DNA of 64,000 bases, taken from assembly GCA_030646715.1 (NCBI GenBank), contig JAUSLJ010000029.1, forward strand, positions 62,001 through 126,000, in the 5' to 3' direction. The position numbers and the translations under genes were made by a program. The stretch is from Agitococcus sp. Lineage in GTDB: Bacteria; Pseudomonadota; Gammaproteobacteria; Pseudomonadales; Moraxellaceae. The stretch's first letter is position 1, and each line of letters opens with the position of its first letter. The notes beneath the pieces are model-generated. The model saw nothing but the letters and a program-made list of their open reading frames with translations. It was not told where the DNA came from and ran no database searches. Below, in pieces: positions 1 to 9,394 of the stretch.

Positions 1-2141
1 AAATGCACCGCTGCCGCCCATGCCAACGCTAAACCATCAAAGGTACTGGTGCCACGCCCTACTTCGTCCATTAACACTAAACTTTGTGGTGTGGCATTTT
101 GCAAAATGGTCGCGGTTTCCGTCATTTCCACCATAAACGTCGAACGCCCACCCGCCAAATCATCTGATGAACCAATACGGGTAAAAATACGGTCAACATT
201 GCCAATAGTCGCGGCATGTGCGGGGACAAAACTACCGATATGTGCCAGTAACACAATAAGTGCCGTTTGCCGCATAAACGTCGATTTACCTCCCATATTT
301 GGGCCCGTAATAATCAACATCCGTTGTTGGGGGTTGAGAAAGGTGTCATTTGGCGTGAATGCTGCTTTTAATACTTGCTCAACAACAGGATGACGACCTT
401 GTTGAATATTGACGGTGATTTCGTCAGATAGATCTGGCTTCACCCAATTGAGTTGATCGGCTCGGTCACTTAAGGCGACCAATACATCTAACTCCGCCAA
501 AGCTAAACTCATTTGCTGTAATGGCGCTAAATGTTGAAGTAAATCTGCTAAGAGTTGTTCATACAATAATTTTTCTCGTGCCAAAGCACGCGACGAAGCT
601 GATAACGCTTTATCTTCAAATACTTTTAATTCTGGAGTGATAAAACGCTCGGCATTTTTGAGGGTTTGCCGCCGAATAAAATGAGCAGGTGCATTATCGG
701 CTTGAGCACGAGATAACTCGATGTAATAACCACTGACACGGTTATAACCAATTTTTAAATTAGCAATACCTGTCGCTTCACGCTCTTTGATTTCTAATTG
801 TAATAAATAATCACCCGCATTGGTGCTAATGGCGCGCAATTCATCTAACTCGGCATCAAAACCCTCTGCTAACACCCCCCCTTCACGAATAACAACGGGC
901 GGATTATCAATAATGGCTTTCGTTAAAAGCTCATGTAGCTCAGGAAACTCACCAATATCCGTTGCCAGTAAGCGTAGTTTTTCGGTTTGAAAAACTTTCA
1001 TCGACTGCTGTAACGCAGGCAACTCGGCAAAGACTTCACGTAATCGACTTAAATCACGGGGACGTGCTGTTTTTAACGCCACACGCGCTAAAATCCGTTC
1101 GCAATCGCCAATCGCCTGCAAATGCGTTTGTAATGGCTCGTAATGATAGTTCTTGATTAGCTCACTGATCGCTTGTTGTCGAGCTAATAACGTCGTTTTA
1201 TGGCGTAAGGGTTGCTGTAACCATCGTCTTAATAAACGGCTGCCCATCGGCGTTTGGCAAGTATCTAACACCCACGCTAAACTATATTGAAACTCGCCAA
1301 CCAGTGTTTGCGTCAACTCTAAATTGCGGCGAGTGGCGGCATCTAAATAAATAAAATCTGCTGCTTGCTCTACAGCAATGCCTTGTAAATGCGGCAAAGC
1401 CCCTCGCTGTGTTTCACGAGCATATTGTAATAATGCCCCTGCGGCAATAACCGCGGCAGGTAAATCTTGGCAACCAAAACCTTGTAAATCTTTGACTTGA
1501 AACTGCTGACACAACAGATGATTGGCTGTTTCCAAGACAAATTCCCACGGCTGACGTTTAGTGATTGGACGATTATCTAACCACTCCAAAATAGATGAGT
1601 CATCGGCAATCAAAATCTCGGCAGGATTTAAACGCGCTAATTCGGCGGCCAACGCATCCCGCGCCAACTCACAGGCTAAAACACTAAAACGGCCACTACT
1701 AATATCTAATACCGCCAAGCCTAATGTTTGTTGATGCACATGGACTGACAATAATAAGACTTCTTGTTTGGCATCTAATAAGGCTTCGTCGGTCACTGTT
1801 CCTGGTGTCAAAATACGAGCGACTTGTCGTTCTACAGGGCCTTTACTGGTGGCAGGGTCACCTATTTGTTCGACGATGACCACCACTTCACCGAGTTTGA
1901 CTAATTTGGCTAAATAACCTTCTGCAGCATGAAACGGCACACCCGCCATGGGAATCGGTGTCCCTGCGGTTTTGCCACGATAGGTTAAAGTAATATCCAG
2001 TAAACGCGCAGCTTTACGGGCATCGTCAAAAAACAGCTCGTAAAAATCGCCCATCCGATAAAACACTAAAGCCTGTGGATGCTCTGCTTTGAGGCGCAAA
2101 TACTGCTGCATCATCGGTGTGTGGTCGGCGAAATCTGACAT
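1..2141 (-). CDS. mutS: DNA mismatch repair protein MutS (C-terminus beyond the left edge)
   Basis: MutS recognises base mismatches and small loops and starts methyl-directed mismatch repair with MutL. The minus strand reads from an ATG at 2141 ([18 protein letters not shown]) without a stop to base 3, giving 713 codons of a protein that is usually about 850-880 residues. The mismatch-binding N-terminus is present, including [15 protein letters not shown] near residue 37. The ATPase core is also visible: Walker [10 protein letters not shown] at about residue 612 and the signature [17 protein letters not shown] at the very edge. The HTH and dimerisation tail lies outside the window. The start is fixed by AGGGG seven bases upstream. 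That ribosome binding site is also the 3' arm of the terminator hairpin in front of the gene. Confidence 0.97.
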   Translation of the reverse strand, partial: MSDFADHTPMMQQYLRLKAEHPQALVFYRMGDFYELFFDDARKAARLLDITLTYRGKTAGTPIPMAGVPFHAAEGYLAKLVKLGEVVVIVEQIGDPATSKGPVERQVARILTPGTVTDEALLDAKQEVLLLSVHVHQQTLGLAVLDISSGRFSVLACELARDALAAELARLNPAEILIADDSSILEWLDNRPITKRQPWEFVLETANHLLCQQFQVKDLQGFGCQDLPAAVIAAGALLQYARETQRGALPHLQGIAVEQAADFIYLDAATRRNLELTQTLVGEFQYSLAWVLDTCQTPMGSRLLRRWLQQPLRHKTTLLARQQAISELIKNYHYEPLQTHLQAIGDCERILARVALKTARPRDLSRLREVFAELPALQQSMKVFQTEKLRLLATDIGEFPELHELLTKAIIDNPPVVIREGGVLAEGFDAELDELRAISTNAGDYLLQLEIKEREATGIANLKIGYNRVSGYYIELSRAQADNAPAHFIRRQTLKNAERFITPELKVFEDKALSASSRALAREKLLYEQLLADLLQHLAPLQQMSLALAELDVLVALSDRADQLNWVKPDLSDEITVNIQQGRHPVVEQVLKAAFTPNDTFLNPQQRMLIITGPNMGGKSTFMRQTALIVLLAHIGSFVPAHAATIGNVDRIFTRIGSSDDLAGGRSTFMVEMTETATILQNATPQSLVLMDEVGRGTSTFDGLALAWAAAVH

Positions 2142-2165
2142 AAAAAAGCCCCTGCAATGAGGGGC
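2142..2165 (-). terminator. Rho-independent terminator overlapping the mutS ribosome binding site
   Basis: On the minus strand GCCCCT, a six-base loop and AGGGGC form a 6-bp GC-rich stem followed directly by six T, then the mutS ATG. It should end transcripts of the lipoprotein gene at 2202-4493. The second stem arm AGGGG is also the only Shine-Dalgarno sequence in front of mutS, so the same hairpin would hide the mutS start on read-through RNA. Confidence 0.85.
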
Positions 2166-2201
2166 GTGATAGTAGCGGATTTTTGAGAAAATCGCCCGTT
2201 A

Positions 2202-4493
2202 CTATGGCAATTTTATACGATACAAGCTGTTTGCTGTACCCGTAGTAAAATAAAGCATACCTGTTGCTTCATCAAATTTGGGTTGATTAATGGCAAAGGC
2301 AAACAATTGATATGGCTCTTTGCTTGGTTGCCAAACCCATGTAGCATTATTTTTGCTATAAATCACCTTACCGTCACCTACCGCTACAACCTGTATATTA
2401 CTGGCAGGCAAGCTATATTGACTTACACCATCATTGATATTAATTTCCGTTTGGCTACCGATTGCATCTTCCCATACTAATAAATGATCAACCAACCAAA
2501 ATCGCTTCATCACTGTGCTTAATATTTGTTGATTGAAGGGAGTATCAATCGAAGCAACGACTAAAGAATAGGGTGCGTTATTGCCTTGAGATGTTGGCGT
2601 TTGTTGCCATGCGATACGTGTTTTACTGGCCTGTGGATAGTAATTTTGTAATCCATTATTAGTCAGGCGTGTGGTTTCTTTGGTTTTTGTATCATATTGC
2701 AAAATATCAAAAAGCGAGCTTGTGCCTGTACCTCCCGTTTGTGTCCATGTATAAAATCGAACGGTATCCGCTAATATTACCAAACTATAACTATTATTAC
2801 CCAAATACGGGGAGTAACTCGGCTTAGCAACAACATGGCTTTCTTGCGTATCGACATTATACAGATGGTAACGCTGAGAGCTTCCAGACGACCACACTAT
2901 CCAGCTACCACTCATCACAGGATTTTCTTGATAGCCAGAAGACAGTTTATTATCACCTGAAATTTCAGAGATATTTTTTAATATACCGTTATCCCATAAA
3001 TAGACTTGGTATTGTTTAGAAACAATATCCTGTCCTAATAATAAAACTCGTTTGCCAACGACTTGCTTGACTTGCAAATAATCTATTTTGCTCTTTTCAA
3101 TAACCAGTTGTTTTTGTGCCGTTGCTGGCTGATACAAAAATACATTACCCGTATTACTCTCTGTAAACAGCACATTATTTTGATTAACGCCCTGTACATA
3201 ATTACTTTCACCCAAACCATACACATACTCAGGAGTGGTCGTCGTCAGAGATTGATAATTCACCTGCACCGTTTTAGCGATACTACTTCCCGTTTTCGGT
3301 GTCACCAATAACGTCAAGGTATAACTTCCTAACGGCAATGATGACATATCAAAACTGGTAGAAAACTGCGTACCTACACCTCGATATATTTCTAAATCGC
3401 GTAGTTTGATAACTAGTAAAGGCTCTGCTTCATCATCGGTAATTGAGCCAGCCACCTGCAACATATTACCAATAATTTGGCCGTCTATTGGCTGAGTTAA
3501 CAGCACTTGTGGTAGTGCATTTTTCAAAAATGCTGTAGTTTTTTCGGCTATTTCACCCGCGTTGTCTTCGGCTTTGATTTTTATTTCATGATTACCAACG
3601 TTAAGGTTAGCTAAGCTGATATTCCATTCATAAGGGAAACATCTAGAATCACCAACGCAATCCTTAGGGTTTGTGATCACTGTAAAAGGCTGGTTATCAA
3701 TAAACAGTTGTAATTGCTTTACGCCTGCATCAGATGTTGCTCGTGTTCCGACTGTTAAGCTATCCCCTATTTGATTAACGGTAATGCTTGCCAAGGATAA
3801 ATTAGGATTATCTACCTGTACTTGTCGCTGTATTAGCAGGTAATTATTTGGCGAAACTTCTATTTGGGCGAGAATTTGATGAACACCATCCGTTTCATTA
3901 GTTGCATTCCAAGCAAGCATAAAATCAGGGCTAGTTGTGGCACTCCCTAAGGCAAATAAGTCTTTGTAATACCTGACTGATTTAGCCGTTATGCCCGCGA
4001 TTTGTACACTTAAATTGACACTACCATGTATAGGCTCTTGCTGAGAAAAAACAATAGAAGCCTTTATATTTGGCGAAACAATCAAAGACTCTGCACTACC
4101 ATCAGTCAACAGCACTTTGTTTTGTTCAGGCAATCTCACAAGAACACGATATTCGCCTTGCGTGCTAATCGGTTTTTTCCATGTAATTTTTTGACCCTGC
4201 CCATCATAAGCAGGTAAATCTTCTACTACTACCCACGAAGAAGTGACTGCTGCCACTACCGACTCTACCTTTTGCTCTACGCGGTAGCCTACTTCATTAG
4301 TGGTCACGTCTTGCCACTCTAATGTCAGCATATTTGCTTGCTTATCAAAAGATGCTTGAAGTTTAGAGCCACTTTGTGTCGCTTGTGACGTTATTATCGG
4401 AGGGGATGTCGGTGGTACTGACGACTCGCTACTATCACTCCCACAACCAGCAAACAACAAAACCGCACATAAAGGACTTAATAACTTCAACAT
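2202..4493 (-). CDS. Predicted lipoprotein with Ig/FN3-like domains and a C-terminal beta-propeller
   Basis: Function is not recognised. The ATG at 4493 is preferred because GGAG lies eight bases upstream and it begins a clean lipoprotein signal (MLKLLSPLCAVLLFAGC). The upstream ATG at 4517 has a badly spaced ribosome site. After the lipidated Cys comes a Ser/Pro linker, then a fibronectin-III-like stretch (LTLEWQDVTTNEVGYRVEQK). Next are Ig-like beta domains, including one typical bacterial Ig pattern (DGQIIGNMLQVAGSITDDEA). The last ~330 residues carry repeated YLW/WIVW/LYNVDT/IAWQQ strands, typical of TolB/WD40-like propellers. Residues ~285-295 hold a Cys pair (DCVGDSRCFP) that could form a disulfide. 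The protein is probably an envelope scaffold or binding protein. It is transcribed toward mutS and away from recA. Confidence 0.8.
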   Translation of the reverse strand: MLKLLSPLCAVLLFAGCGSDSSESSVPPTSPPIITSQATQSGSKLQASFDKQANMLTLEWQDVTTNEVGYRVEQKVESVVAAVTSSWVVVEDLPAYDGQGQKITWKKPISTQGEYRVLVRLPEQNKVLLTDGSAESLIVSPNIKASIVFSQQEPIHGSVNLSVQIAGITAKSVRYYKDLFALGSATTSPDFMLAWNATNETDGVHQILAQIEVSPNNYLLIQRQVQVDNPNLSLASITVNQIGDSLTVGTRATSDAGVKQLQLFIDNQPFTVITNPKDCVGDSRCFPYEWNISLANLNVGNHEIKIKAEDNAGEIAEKTTAFLKNALPQVLLTQPIDGQIIGNMLQVAGSITDDEAEPLLVIKLRDLEIYRGVGTQFSTSFDMSSLPLGSYTLTLLVTPKTGSSIAKTVQVNYQSLTTTTPEYVYGLGESNYVQGVNQNNVLFTESNTGNVFLYQPATAQKQLVIEKSKIDYLQVKQVVGKRVLLLGQDIVSKQYQVYLWDNGILKNISEISGDNKLSSGYQENPVMSGSWIVWSSGSSQRYHLYNVDTQESHVVAKPSYSPYLGNNSYSLVILADTVRFYTWTQTGGTGTSSLFDILQYDTKTKETTRLTNNGLQNYYPQASKTRIAWQQTPTSQGNNAPYSLVVASIDTPFNQQILSTVMKRFWLVDHLLVWEDAIGSQTEININDGVSQYSLPASNIQVVAVGDGKVIYSKNNATWVWQPSKEPYQLFAFAINQPKFDEATGMLYFTTGTANSLYRIKLP

Positions 4494-4690
4494 GACTCTT
4501 GCTCCCAAACCAAACATTTCCTAACATTCAAGATAGTCCGATCTGAGTATTTTTAATACGTTTATTTTGCATCACAAATTAGCAATACGACAATTTATGA
4601 CGCACGACATTTCTTGACCACTAGCCAGCCGCGATTGAACCTGCCAATATATTCATACCAACACAAACACCTAGATTTAGGAGCACAAAA

Positions 4691-5758
4691 ATGGATGACA
4701 ACAAACGTAAAGCCCTTGGCGTAGCATTGGCTCAAATTGAAAAACAATTTGGTAAAAATACCGTGATGCGCTTAGGCGATCACACCGCCGAGGCGATTCA
4801 AGCGATTTCTACAGGCTCTTTGGGTCTGGATATTGCGCTCGGCATTGGCGGCTTACCTAAAGGCCGTATCGTTGAGATTTATGGCCCAGAATCTTCGGGT
4901 AAAACCACACTCACCTTACAAGTGATTGCTGAATGTCAACGTCAAGGCGGCACGGCTGCTTTTATTGATGCCGAACACGCACTCGATCCTGGCTATGCGC
5001 GCAAACTGGGCGTAGATACCGATAATTTATTGGTCACCCAGCCCGATAATGGCGAACAAGCCCTTGAAATTGCCGATATGCTCGTTCGTTCGGGCGCAGT
5101 CGATGTTATTATTATTGACTCCGTGGCCGCACTCACTCCGAAAGCGGAAATTGAAGGCGAAATGGGTGACTCCCACATGGGCTTACAAGCCCGTTTAATG
5201 TCGCAAGCCTTGCGTAAAATTACAGGTAACGCTAAACGCTCCAATTGTATGGTGGTGTTTATCAACCAAATCCGTATGAAAATTGGCGTGATGTTTGGCA
5301 GCCCAGAAACCACAACAGGTGGTAATGCCTTGAAGTTTTATGCTTCTGTGCGTTTAGATATTCGTCGTATTGGTGCGGTGAAAGAGAAAGTAGGCGACGA
5401 CAAAGAAGAAACCGTGGTTGGCTCTGAAACCCGCGTCAAAATTGTTAAAAACAAAGTTGCGCCTCCGTTCCGCGAAGCCGTATTCCAAATTATGTACGGT
5501 CAAGGTACTAACCGTTTAGGCGAATTAGTTGATTTGGGTGTTGACCAGAATATCATTCAAAAATCAGGCTCTTGGTATGCGTATCAAGGCAACAAGATTG
5601 GTCAAGGTAAAGCCAATGCTTGTAAATATTTTGAAGAAAATCCTGCGGTTGCCCAAGTGATTGAAGCAGAAATTCGCGGTAAATTACTCGCCGTGCCCGC
5701 ACCTGCCGCTGCTTCGGAAGAAGAAGCTTTAGACGCGTTAGCAGGCGAAGATATTTAA
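4691..5758 (+). CDS. recA: Recombinase RecA
   Basis: RecA forms the ATP-dependent strand-exchange filament on single-stranded DNA and activates SOS cleavage reactions. Length (355 aa) and sequence are typical. Walker [10 protein letters not shown] is at residues 65-73, the Walker B region IIIDSVAAL at about 140-148, the DNA-binding loop L2 ([14 protein letters not shown]) near 203-216, and the tail is acidic ([13 protein letters not shown]). AGGAG at 4679-4683 sits at good distance from the ATG. The 197-bp upstream region (4494-4690), shared with the divergent lipoprotein gene, has no perfect CTGT-N8-ACAG LexA box. The nearest is CTGCCAATATATTCAT at 4641-4656, which fails at key positions. 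A recX gene does not follow; a strong terminator does. Confidence 0.99.
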   Translation: MDDNKRKALGVALAQIEKQFGKNTVMRLGDHTAEAIQAISTGSLGLDIALGIGGLPKGRIVEIYGPESSGKTTLTLQVIAECQRQGGTAAFIDAEHALDPGYARKLGVDTDNLLVTQPDNGEQALEIADMLVRSGAVDVIIIDSVAALTPKAEIEGEMGDSHMGLQARLMSQALRKITGNAKRSNCMVVFINQIRMKIGVMFGSPETTTGGNALKFYASVRLDIRRIGAVKEKVGDDKEETVVGSETRVKIVKNKVAPPFREAVFQIMYGQGTNRLGELVDLGVDQNIIQKSGSWYAYQGNKIGQGKANACKYFEENPAVAQVIEAEIRGKLLAVPAPAAASEEEALDALAGEDI

Positions 5759-5779
5759 TCGAGCACCGCTTCATACAAA

Positions 5780-5820
5780 CACCCAATTAGCGGTAGTGAC
5801 GCTAATTGGGTGTTTTGTTT
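5780..5820 (+). terminator. recA rho-independent terminator
   Basis: CACCCAATTAGCG at 5780-5792, a seven-base loop GTAGTGA, and the perfect 13-bp complement at 5800-5812 are followed by TTTTGTTTT. It lies 22 bases after the recA stop codon and makes recA a single-gene transcript. Confidence 0.95.
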
Positions 5821-5850
5821 TAATCTCTTCTCAATCAAAAACCGCTGTTT

Positions 5851-6570
5851 ATGAAAACCGAACAACTGATGATTCATGGTTTGACTATTGAACTCACGCG
5901 TAAAAAAATAAAAAATCTACATTTGCGAGTTTATGCGCCGCACGGTCAAATACGAATGACCGCCCCGCTTCACGTTAAAGAGAAGGAAATTAAAGACGTT
6001 ATTCACTCACGTTTGGAGTGGATAAAAACCCAACAACAAAAATTTGCCAATCGCCCCGTGATGCCTCATTTGGAATATCAAACAGGTGAGTATCACTACT
6101 TTCAAGGTCAACGGTATTTACTGAACGTGATTTATCACCCTGCCGCTCCGAAAGTCCAACTACAAGATTCAACTATTCATTTATATGCCCGTGAAGGCTG
6201 TGATGCCGCTAAACGCCAGCAAATACTTGAGGCATGGTATCGGCAACAACTCCAAATTCTCATTCCCGAAATGATTACTAAATGGCAACCTGTCATCAAG
6301 GTAAATGTCGCTGATTGGGGCGTTAAACAAATGAAAACACGCTGGGGCACGTGCAATATTCGTGATCGTCGGATTTGGTTAGCCCTTGAATTGGCTAAAA
6401 AACCTTTAGCCTGTTTAGAATATGTCGTGGTTCATGAAATGACGCATTTATTAGAGCGTTATCACAATGACCGCTTTTACGGTTTCATGACAACTTTTTT
6501 AGCTGATTGGCGAAATATTAGACTTGAACTCAATCAACAAAACGTCAACCAACAAATACTAGAGGAATAG
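5851..6570 (+). CDS. YgjP-like (DUF45) metallopeptidase domain protein
   Basis: This belongs to the YgjP/DUF45 family, predicted zinc peptidases related to the wedge around WLM/SprT-like proteases; the substrate is unknown. The family core is clear: MKTRWGTCNIRDRRIWLALELA, then a ~25-residue spacer, then VVHEMTHLLERYHNDRFY. H195, E196 and H199 form the HExxH zinc site and the later His of RYHND is the likely third ligand. Length (239 aa) is normal for the family. No good ribosome binding site precedes the ATG at 5851, but the N-terminus fits family proteins. It lies after the recA terminator and converges on the AraC gene with two bases between the stop codons. Confidence 0.9.
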   Translation: MKTEQLMIHGLTIELTRKKIKNLHLRVYAPHGQIRMTAPLHVKEKEIKDVIHSRLEWIKTQQQKFANRPVMPHLEYQTGEYHYFQGQRYLLNVIYHPAAPKVQLQDSTIHLYAREGCDAAKRQQILEAWYRQQLQILIPEMITKWQPVIKVNVADWGVKQMKTRWGTCNIRDRRIWLALELAKKPLACLEYVVVHEMTHLLERYHNDRFYGFMTTFLADWRNIRLELNQQNVNQQILEE

Positions 6571-6572
6571 AA

Positions 6573-7571
6573 TTAGCTCGCTCGACGATAATGCATCGGT
6601 GACTGTCCACTCCACTCTTTAAATGCCCGAGAAAAAGCACTTTGCTCACTAAAACCCAACATCAAGGCAATTTCTGGTAATGATAACCGCATATTTTTAA
6701 GATAGTTTTTGGCCAACTCATAACGTAAATTATTCAACACCGTTTTATAACGTAAGCCTCGAGCACTCAAATAACGATATAAAGAACGCTCCGAAACCCC
6801 CATGCGAACGGAAACCGTTTTTAACTCGGGAACTTCATCTTGCAGTATCGCTAAAATATGCTGTTGTATGGTTTTCAGCAATACGTCTTGATTCGGCAAT
6901 GCCATCATCAATGCTTCAGCCTGCTGCTCCAACAAACTGACCAAAAATGGATCACGGCTATTAATTGGTAAAGCCATGATCGCTAAAGGAATATGAATAG
7001 AGACAGTTTTGGCATTGAAGACAATAGGACAGGCAAAACATTGCTGATAAGGGATAGGATCAACAGGCGCAGGATGCGGCCATTCCAGCAAACAAGCCGA
7101 GACATCGACCTGCCCCGTTAAATGAGATAACACTGTCATCAAACTAGCAACAACGACTTCGTTAGAAAGTTGCGTCGATGTTCGTGGTTGCCAACTTAAA
7201 ATTATTGTCTCTGCTTCTTGACGAACCATCGTCGGTGACAAATTGTGCAACAAGGGTTGAAAACGGTGAAATCGCATCAGTGCCTGCCCCACCGTTTCAC
7301 AGTACATCGACAGATAACCCAAGACTCCGACATGATGAGGCCGAGTGCAACGGCCTATGGCTAAGCCTAAACCAACAATGGGCTGAAGCTGATATATTTC
7401 CTCCAGTAATGCCCACCATGTGGTAATTGGCATTCGTGGTAACGAAGCGAGGCGCGTTAGCTTCTCTCGCAATTCAGACACAGCTAGACCTTGCTGATCT
7501 AAATAACTCAACAACAAATTAGCGGTCATACCCGCGACATAAACGGTGTGCGAAGAATTGTTTGCCTGCAT
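6573..7571 (-). CDS. AraC-family transcriptional regulator (arabinose-binding-like N-terminal domain)
   Basis: Two-domain regulator. Residues ~20-200 match the 'arabinose_bd' type sensor domain (GLGLAIGRCTRPHHVGVLGYLSMYCETVGQAL with a following RFHRFQPLL). Residues ~235-330 hold the paired AraC helix-turn-helix, with VSERSLYRYLSARGLRYK as the first and LPEIALMLGFSEQSAFSRAFKEWSG as the second recognition unit. Regulators of this subgroup often sit beside and control lipid or alkane catabolism genes, and respond to hydrophobic compounds. This one is divergent from the sterol-desaturase-family gene at 7690, with about 118 bases between the two starts, so that gene is the likely target. The effector cannot be predicted. 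Confidence 0.92.
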   Translation of the reverse strand: MQANNSSHTVYVAGMTANLLLSYLDQQGLAVSELREKLTRLASLPRMPITTWWALLEEIYQLQPIVGLGLAIGRCTRPHHVGVLGYLSMYCETVGQALMRFHRFQPLLHNLSPTMVRQEAETIILSWQPRTSTQLSNEVVVASLMTVLSHLTGQVDVSACLLEWPHPAPVDPIPYQQCFACPIVFNAKTVSIHIPLAIMALPINSRDPFLVSLLEQQAEALMMALPNQDVLLKTIQQHILAILQDEVPELKTVSVRMGVSERSLYRYLSARGLRYKTVLNNLRYELAKNYLKNMRLSLPEIALMLGFSEQSAFSRAFKEWSGQSPMHYRRAS

Positions 7572-7580
7572 CTGGCAGAC

Positions 7581-7608
7581 TATGTCAAAAAGATACAGCG
7601 TATGTCAA
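7581..7608. promoter_or_regulatory. Candidate AraC operator: direct repeat TATGTCAA with 20-bp period
   Basis: TATGTCAA occurs at 7581-7588 and again at 7601-7608, exactly two helical turns apart, and each copy is followed by an AGATA/GATAAG-like tail. The pair lies between the divergent AraC regulator and the hydroxylase gene. AraC-family proteins bind two direct half-sites about 20-21 bp apart, so this fits the expected operator geometry. That the regulator binds here is inferred. Confidence 0.5.
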
Positions 7609-7689
7609 GATAAGCTCAAACAAGAAGCAGATAATAAGCTCCAGAAAAGCACAACAAACCGAATGAGCATTCTTCTAAGAGGTGAATAC

Positions 7690-8682
7690 ATGAACGAAAT
7701 TCTTCAACCCATCATGCCGTGGCTGACTGCTCTGCTGGGGCCAGAGATTGATTGGAAACAAGTCTTTTTAATTGGTATGACGCCGATTTTTTTACTGGCA
7801 TTTATGATTGAATTTGTTGTGCAAAAAAAGCGCGGACACGGTGCACAATTCTATTGGAAAGAAATTTTGGCCAACTTAGCATTAGGCGGCTCGTATCAAA
7901 TTGTGGAAGCGGTGATGTGGTTATTAGTCACAGGTGCTATTTTTGGCACAGTCTATCAGTATCGCTTATTTGATGTTCCTGTGAATGGCTGGACGATTCT
8001 ACCCATTTTTGTCGCTGTCGAATTATGTTATTACTGCTTTCATCGTGCCAGTCATCGTGTTCGTTGGTTTTGGGCGGCACATGTTCCTCATCATAGCGGC
8101 GAAGTCATGAACTTTACCAACGCCATGCGCCAAAGTTTGCTCAACGCGTTTACGGGTAATTTCATCTTCTTTTTACCATTGGTGTGGTTAGGCGTACCCC
8201 CTGCTGTGGTGATGTTTTGTTATGCCGTCGATTTGGCCTATCAGTATTTTGTCCATACCGAGATGGTTGGTAAATTTCCTGCTTGGTTTGAATATATTTT
8301 TGATACCCCGTCAAACCATCGCGTACATCATGGTCGTAATCCACAATACATTGATAAAAACTACGGTGGCGTGTTGATCATTTTTGATCGGATGTTTGGT
8401 ACTTATGAGGAAGAAGTTGAGAAAGTGGAATATGGCATTACCGAGCAAATTCGTTCTTATAATTTCTTAGTCCTGAATGTACATGAGTTAGTAGACATGG
8501 TACGTGATGTCTTAGCCAAAGGCCCACTATCGCAACGCTTAAAACATTTATATATGCCACCCGATTGGACTCGTCCGAATCACACGCCCATACGAACATG
8601 GAAAACCGAACATAGAGAAACGCCAAAGAGCAATCAACCTCTCAACCCTATGAACTCTGGCTTGAATAACGTTTCAGCTTAA
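7690..8682 (+). CDS. Sterol desaturase / fatty acid hydroxylase superfamily membrane protein
   Basis: Di-iron membrane oxygenase of the sterol desaturase superfamily, which hydroxylates or desaturates C-H bonds in lipids. The reading frame is open from 7546, but the ATG at 7690 is chosen: AGAGG lies seven bases upstream and the longer frame would overlap the divergent AraC gene. Three His clusters supply the iron ligands, numbered from this start: H118-x3-H122, H131-x2-HH135 and H220-x2-HH224, with an extra H199 (FVHTEM). Hydrophobic segments at about 25-45, 70-90, 103-115 and 150-190 fit a multi-pass membrane protein. The 330-residue length is normal. The C-terminal ~40 residues are hydrophilic and Pro/Asn rich. 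Substrate is unknown; alkyl-lipid or hopanoid-like molecules are possible. Confidence 0.9.
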   Translation: MNEILQPIMPWLTALLGPEIDWKQVFLIGMTPIFLLAFMIEFVVQKKRGHGAQFYWKEILANLALGGSYQIVEAVMWLLVTGAIFGTVYQYRLFDVPVNGWTILPIFVAVELCYYCFHRASHRVRWFWAAHVPHHSGEVMNFTNAMRQSLLNAFTGNFIFFLPLVWLGVPPAVVMFCYAVDLAYQYFVHTEMVGKFPAWFEYIFDTPSNHRVHHGRNPQYIDKNYGGVLIIFDRMFGTYEEEVEKVEYGITEQIRSYNFLVLNVHELVDMVRDVLAKGPLSQRLKHLYMPPDWTRPNHTPIRTWKTEHRETPKSNQPLNPMNSGLNNVSA

Positions 8683-8696
8683 GCAAATGCCACTCA

Positions 8697-8737
8697 AGGC
8701 TTACTTGGAAAACAACTCACCTAAGTAAGCCTTTTTT
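8697..8737 (+). terminator. Terminator after the sterol-desaturase-family gene
   Basis: AGGCTTACTT at 8697-8706 pairs perfectly with AAGTAAGCCT at 8723-8732, with a 16-base loop, followed by a run of T to 8737. It lies 14 bases past the stop codon at 8682 and only six bases before the next possible ATG. Confidence 0.85.
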
Positions 8738-8743
8738 AACTCA

Positions 8744-9154
8744 ATGCGTTGGATAGTTCCTATGATGCGTTTGACACAGATGTTTCTACTGCTAAGCGGT
8801 ATTGGCTTTATGTTGATTGGGATTAATACTTTCCGAGACCCAATCGCCGCAATGGCGGGGGTTGAGTTAGGTATTCAGTCCATAAATGCCTTAAATGAAG
8901 TGCGCGCTAATTATGGCGGAATGCAAATGGGTATTGGCATTCTCCTTTTTAGTGCTATCTGGCTTCCATGGCTGTCTCGCCCTGCTTTGCTGGCTTTATC
9001 TTTAATCACAGGTGGTTTGGTCGTAGGTCGCTTAGTGAGCATAATGCTTGACGGAATGCCCAATACAACTGTTCAAGCTTTGCTAATACTGGAGTTCGTG
9101 ACCACTATAGCTGCCTTATTTTTGTTTTTTCGACACACTAAAAACGCTGAATGA
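8744..9154 (+). CDS. DUF4345 domain small membrane protein
   Basis: A 136-residue integral membrane protein with four hydrophobic segments (about 8-28, 60-78, 82-102 and 112-132). It has the DUF4345 pattern: an N-terminal GIGFMLIGINTFRDP segment and a central NEVRANYGGMQMGIGILLF. The molecular role of the family is unknown. The ATG at 8744 lies right after the preceding terminator and has no ribosome site. The ATG at 8762 (MMRLTQMF), with GGA eight bases upstream, is an equally good or better start. Its own promoter must lie within or just behind the terminator, unless it is made by read-through from the hydroxylase gene. Confidence 0.8.
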   Translation: MRWIVPMMRLTQMFLLLSGIGFMLIGINTFRDPIAAMAGVELGIQSINALNEVRANYGGMQMGIGILLFSAIWLPWLSRPALLALSLITGGLVVGRLVSIMLDGMPNTTVQALLILEFVTTIAALFLFFRHTKNAE

Positions 9155-9269
9155 ATGATGTTTTTATGAGCATTCACGCTAAAATTTAGGCCGAACGCTT
9201 TATCTGTTAAGCATTCTGCGATAAATAGACTAGACAATTTTCATATTTTCGCTAAGATAGCCGCCTGTT

Positions 9270-9346
<77 letters not shown>

Positions 9347-9354
9347 ATATTCAA

Positions 9355-9385
9355 AGGGTTAGACTTTACGGTCTAGCCCTTTTTT
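9355..9385 (+). terminator. Terminator of the tRNA-Pro gene
   Basis: AGGGTTAGAC at 9355-9364, loop TTTACG, and GTCTAGCCCT at 9371-9380 form a 10-bp stem with one T-G pair, followed by TTTTTT. It starts nine bases after the tRNA CCA end. Confidence 0.9.
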
Positions 9386-9394
9386 ATTTGCTGT

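Noticed and set aside
49-1156. Plus-strand open frames of 114 and 64 codons
   Set aside because: They are antisense to conserved mutS sequence, which reads continuously on the minus strand.
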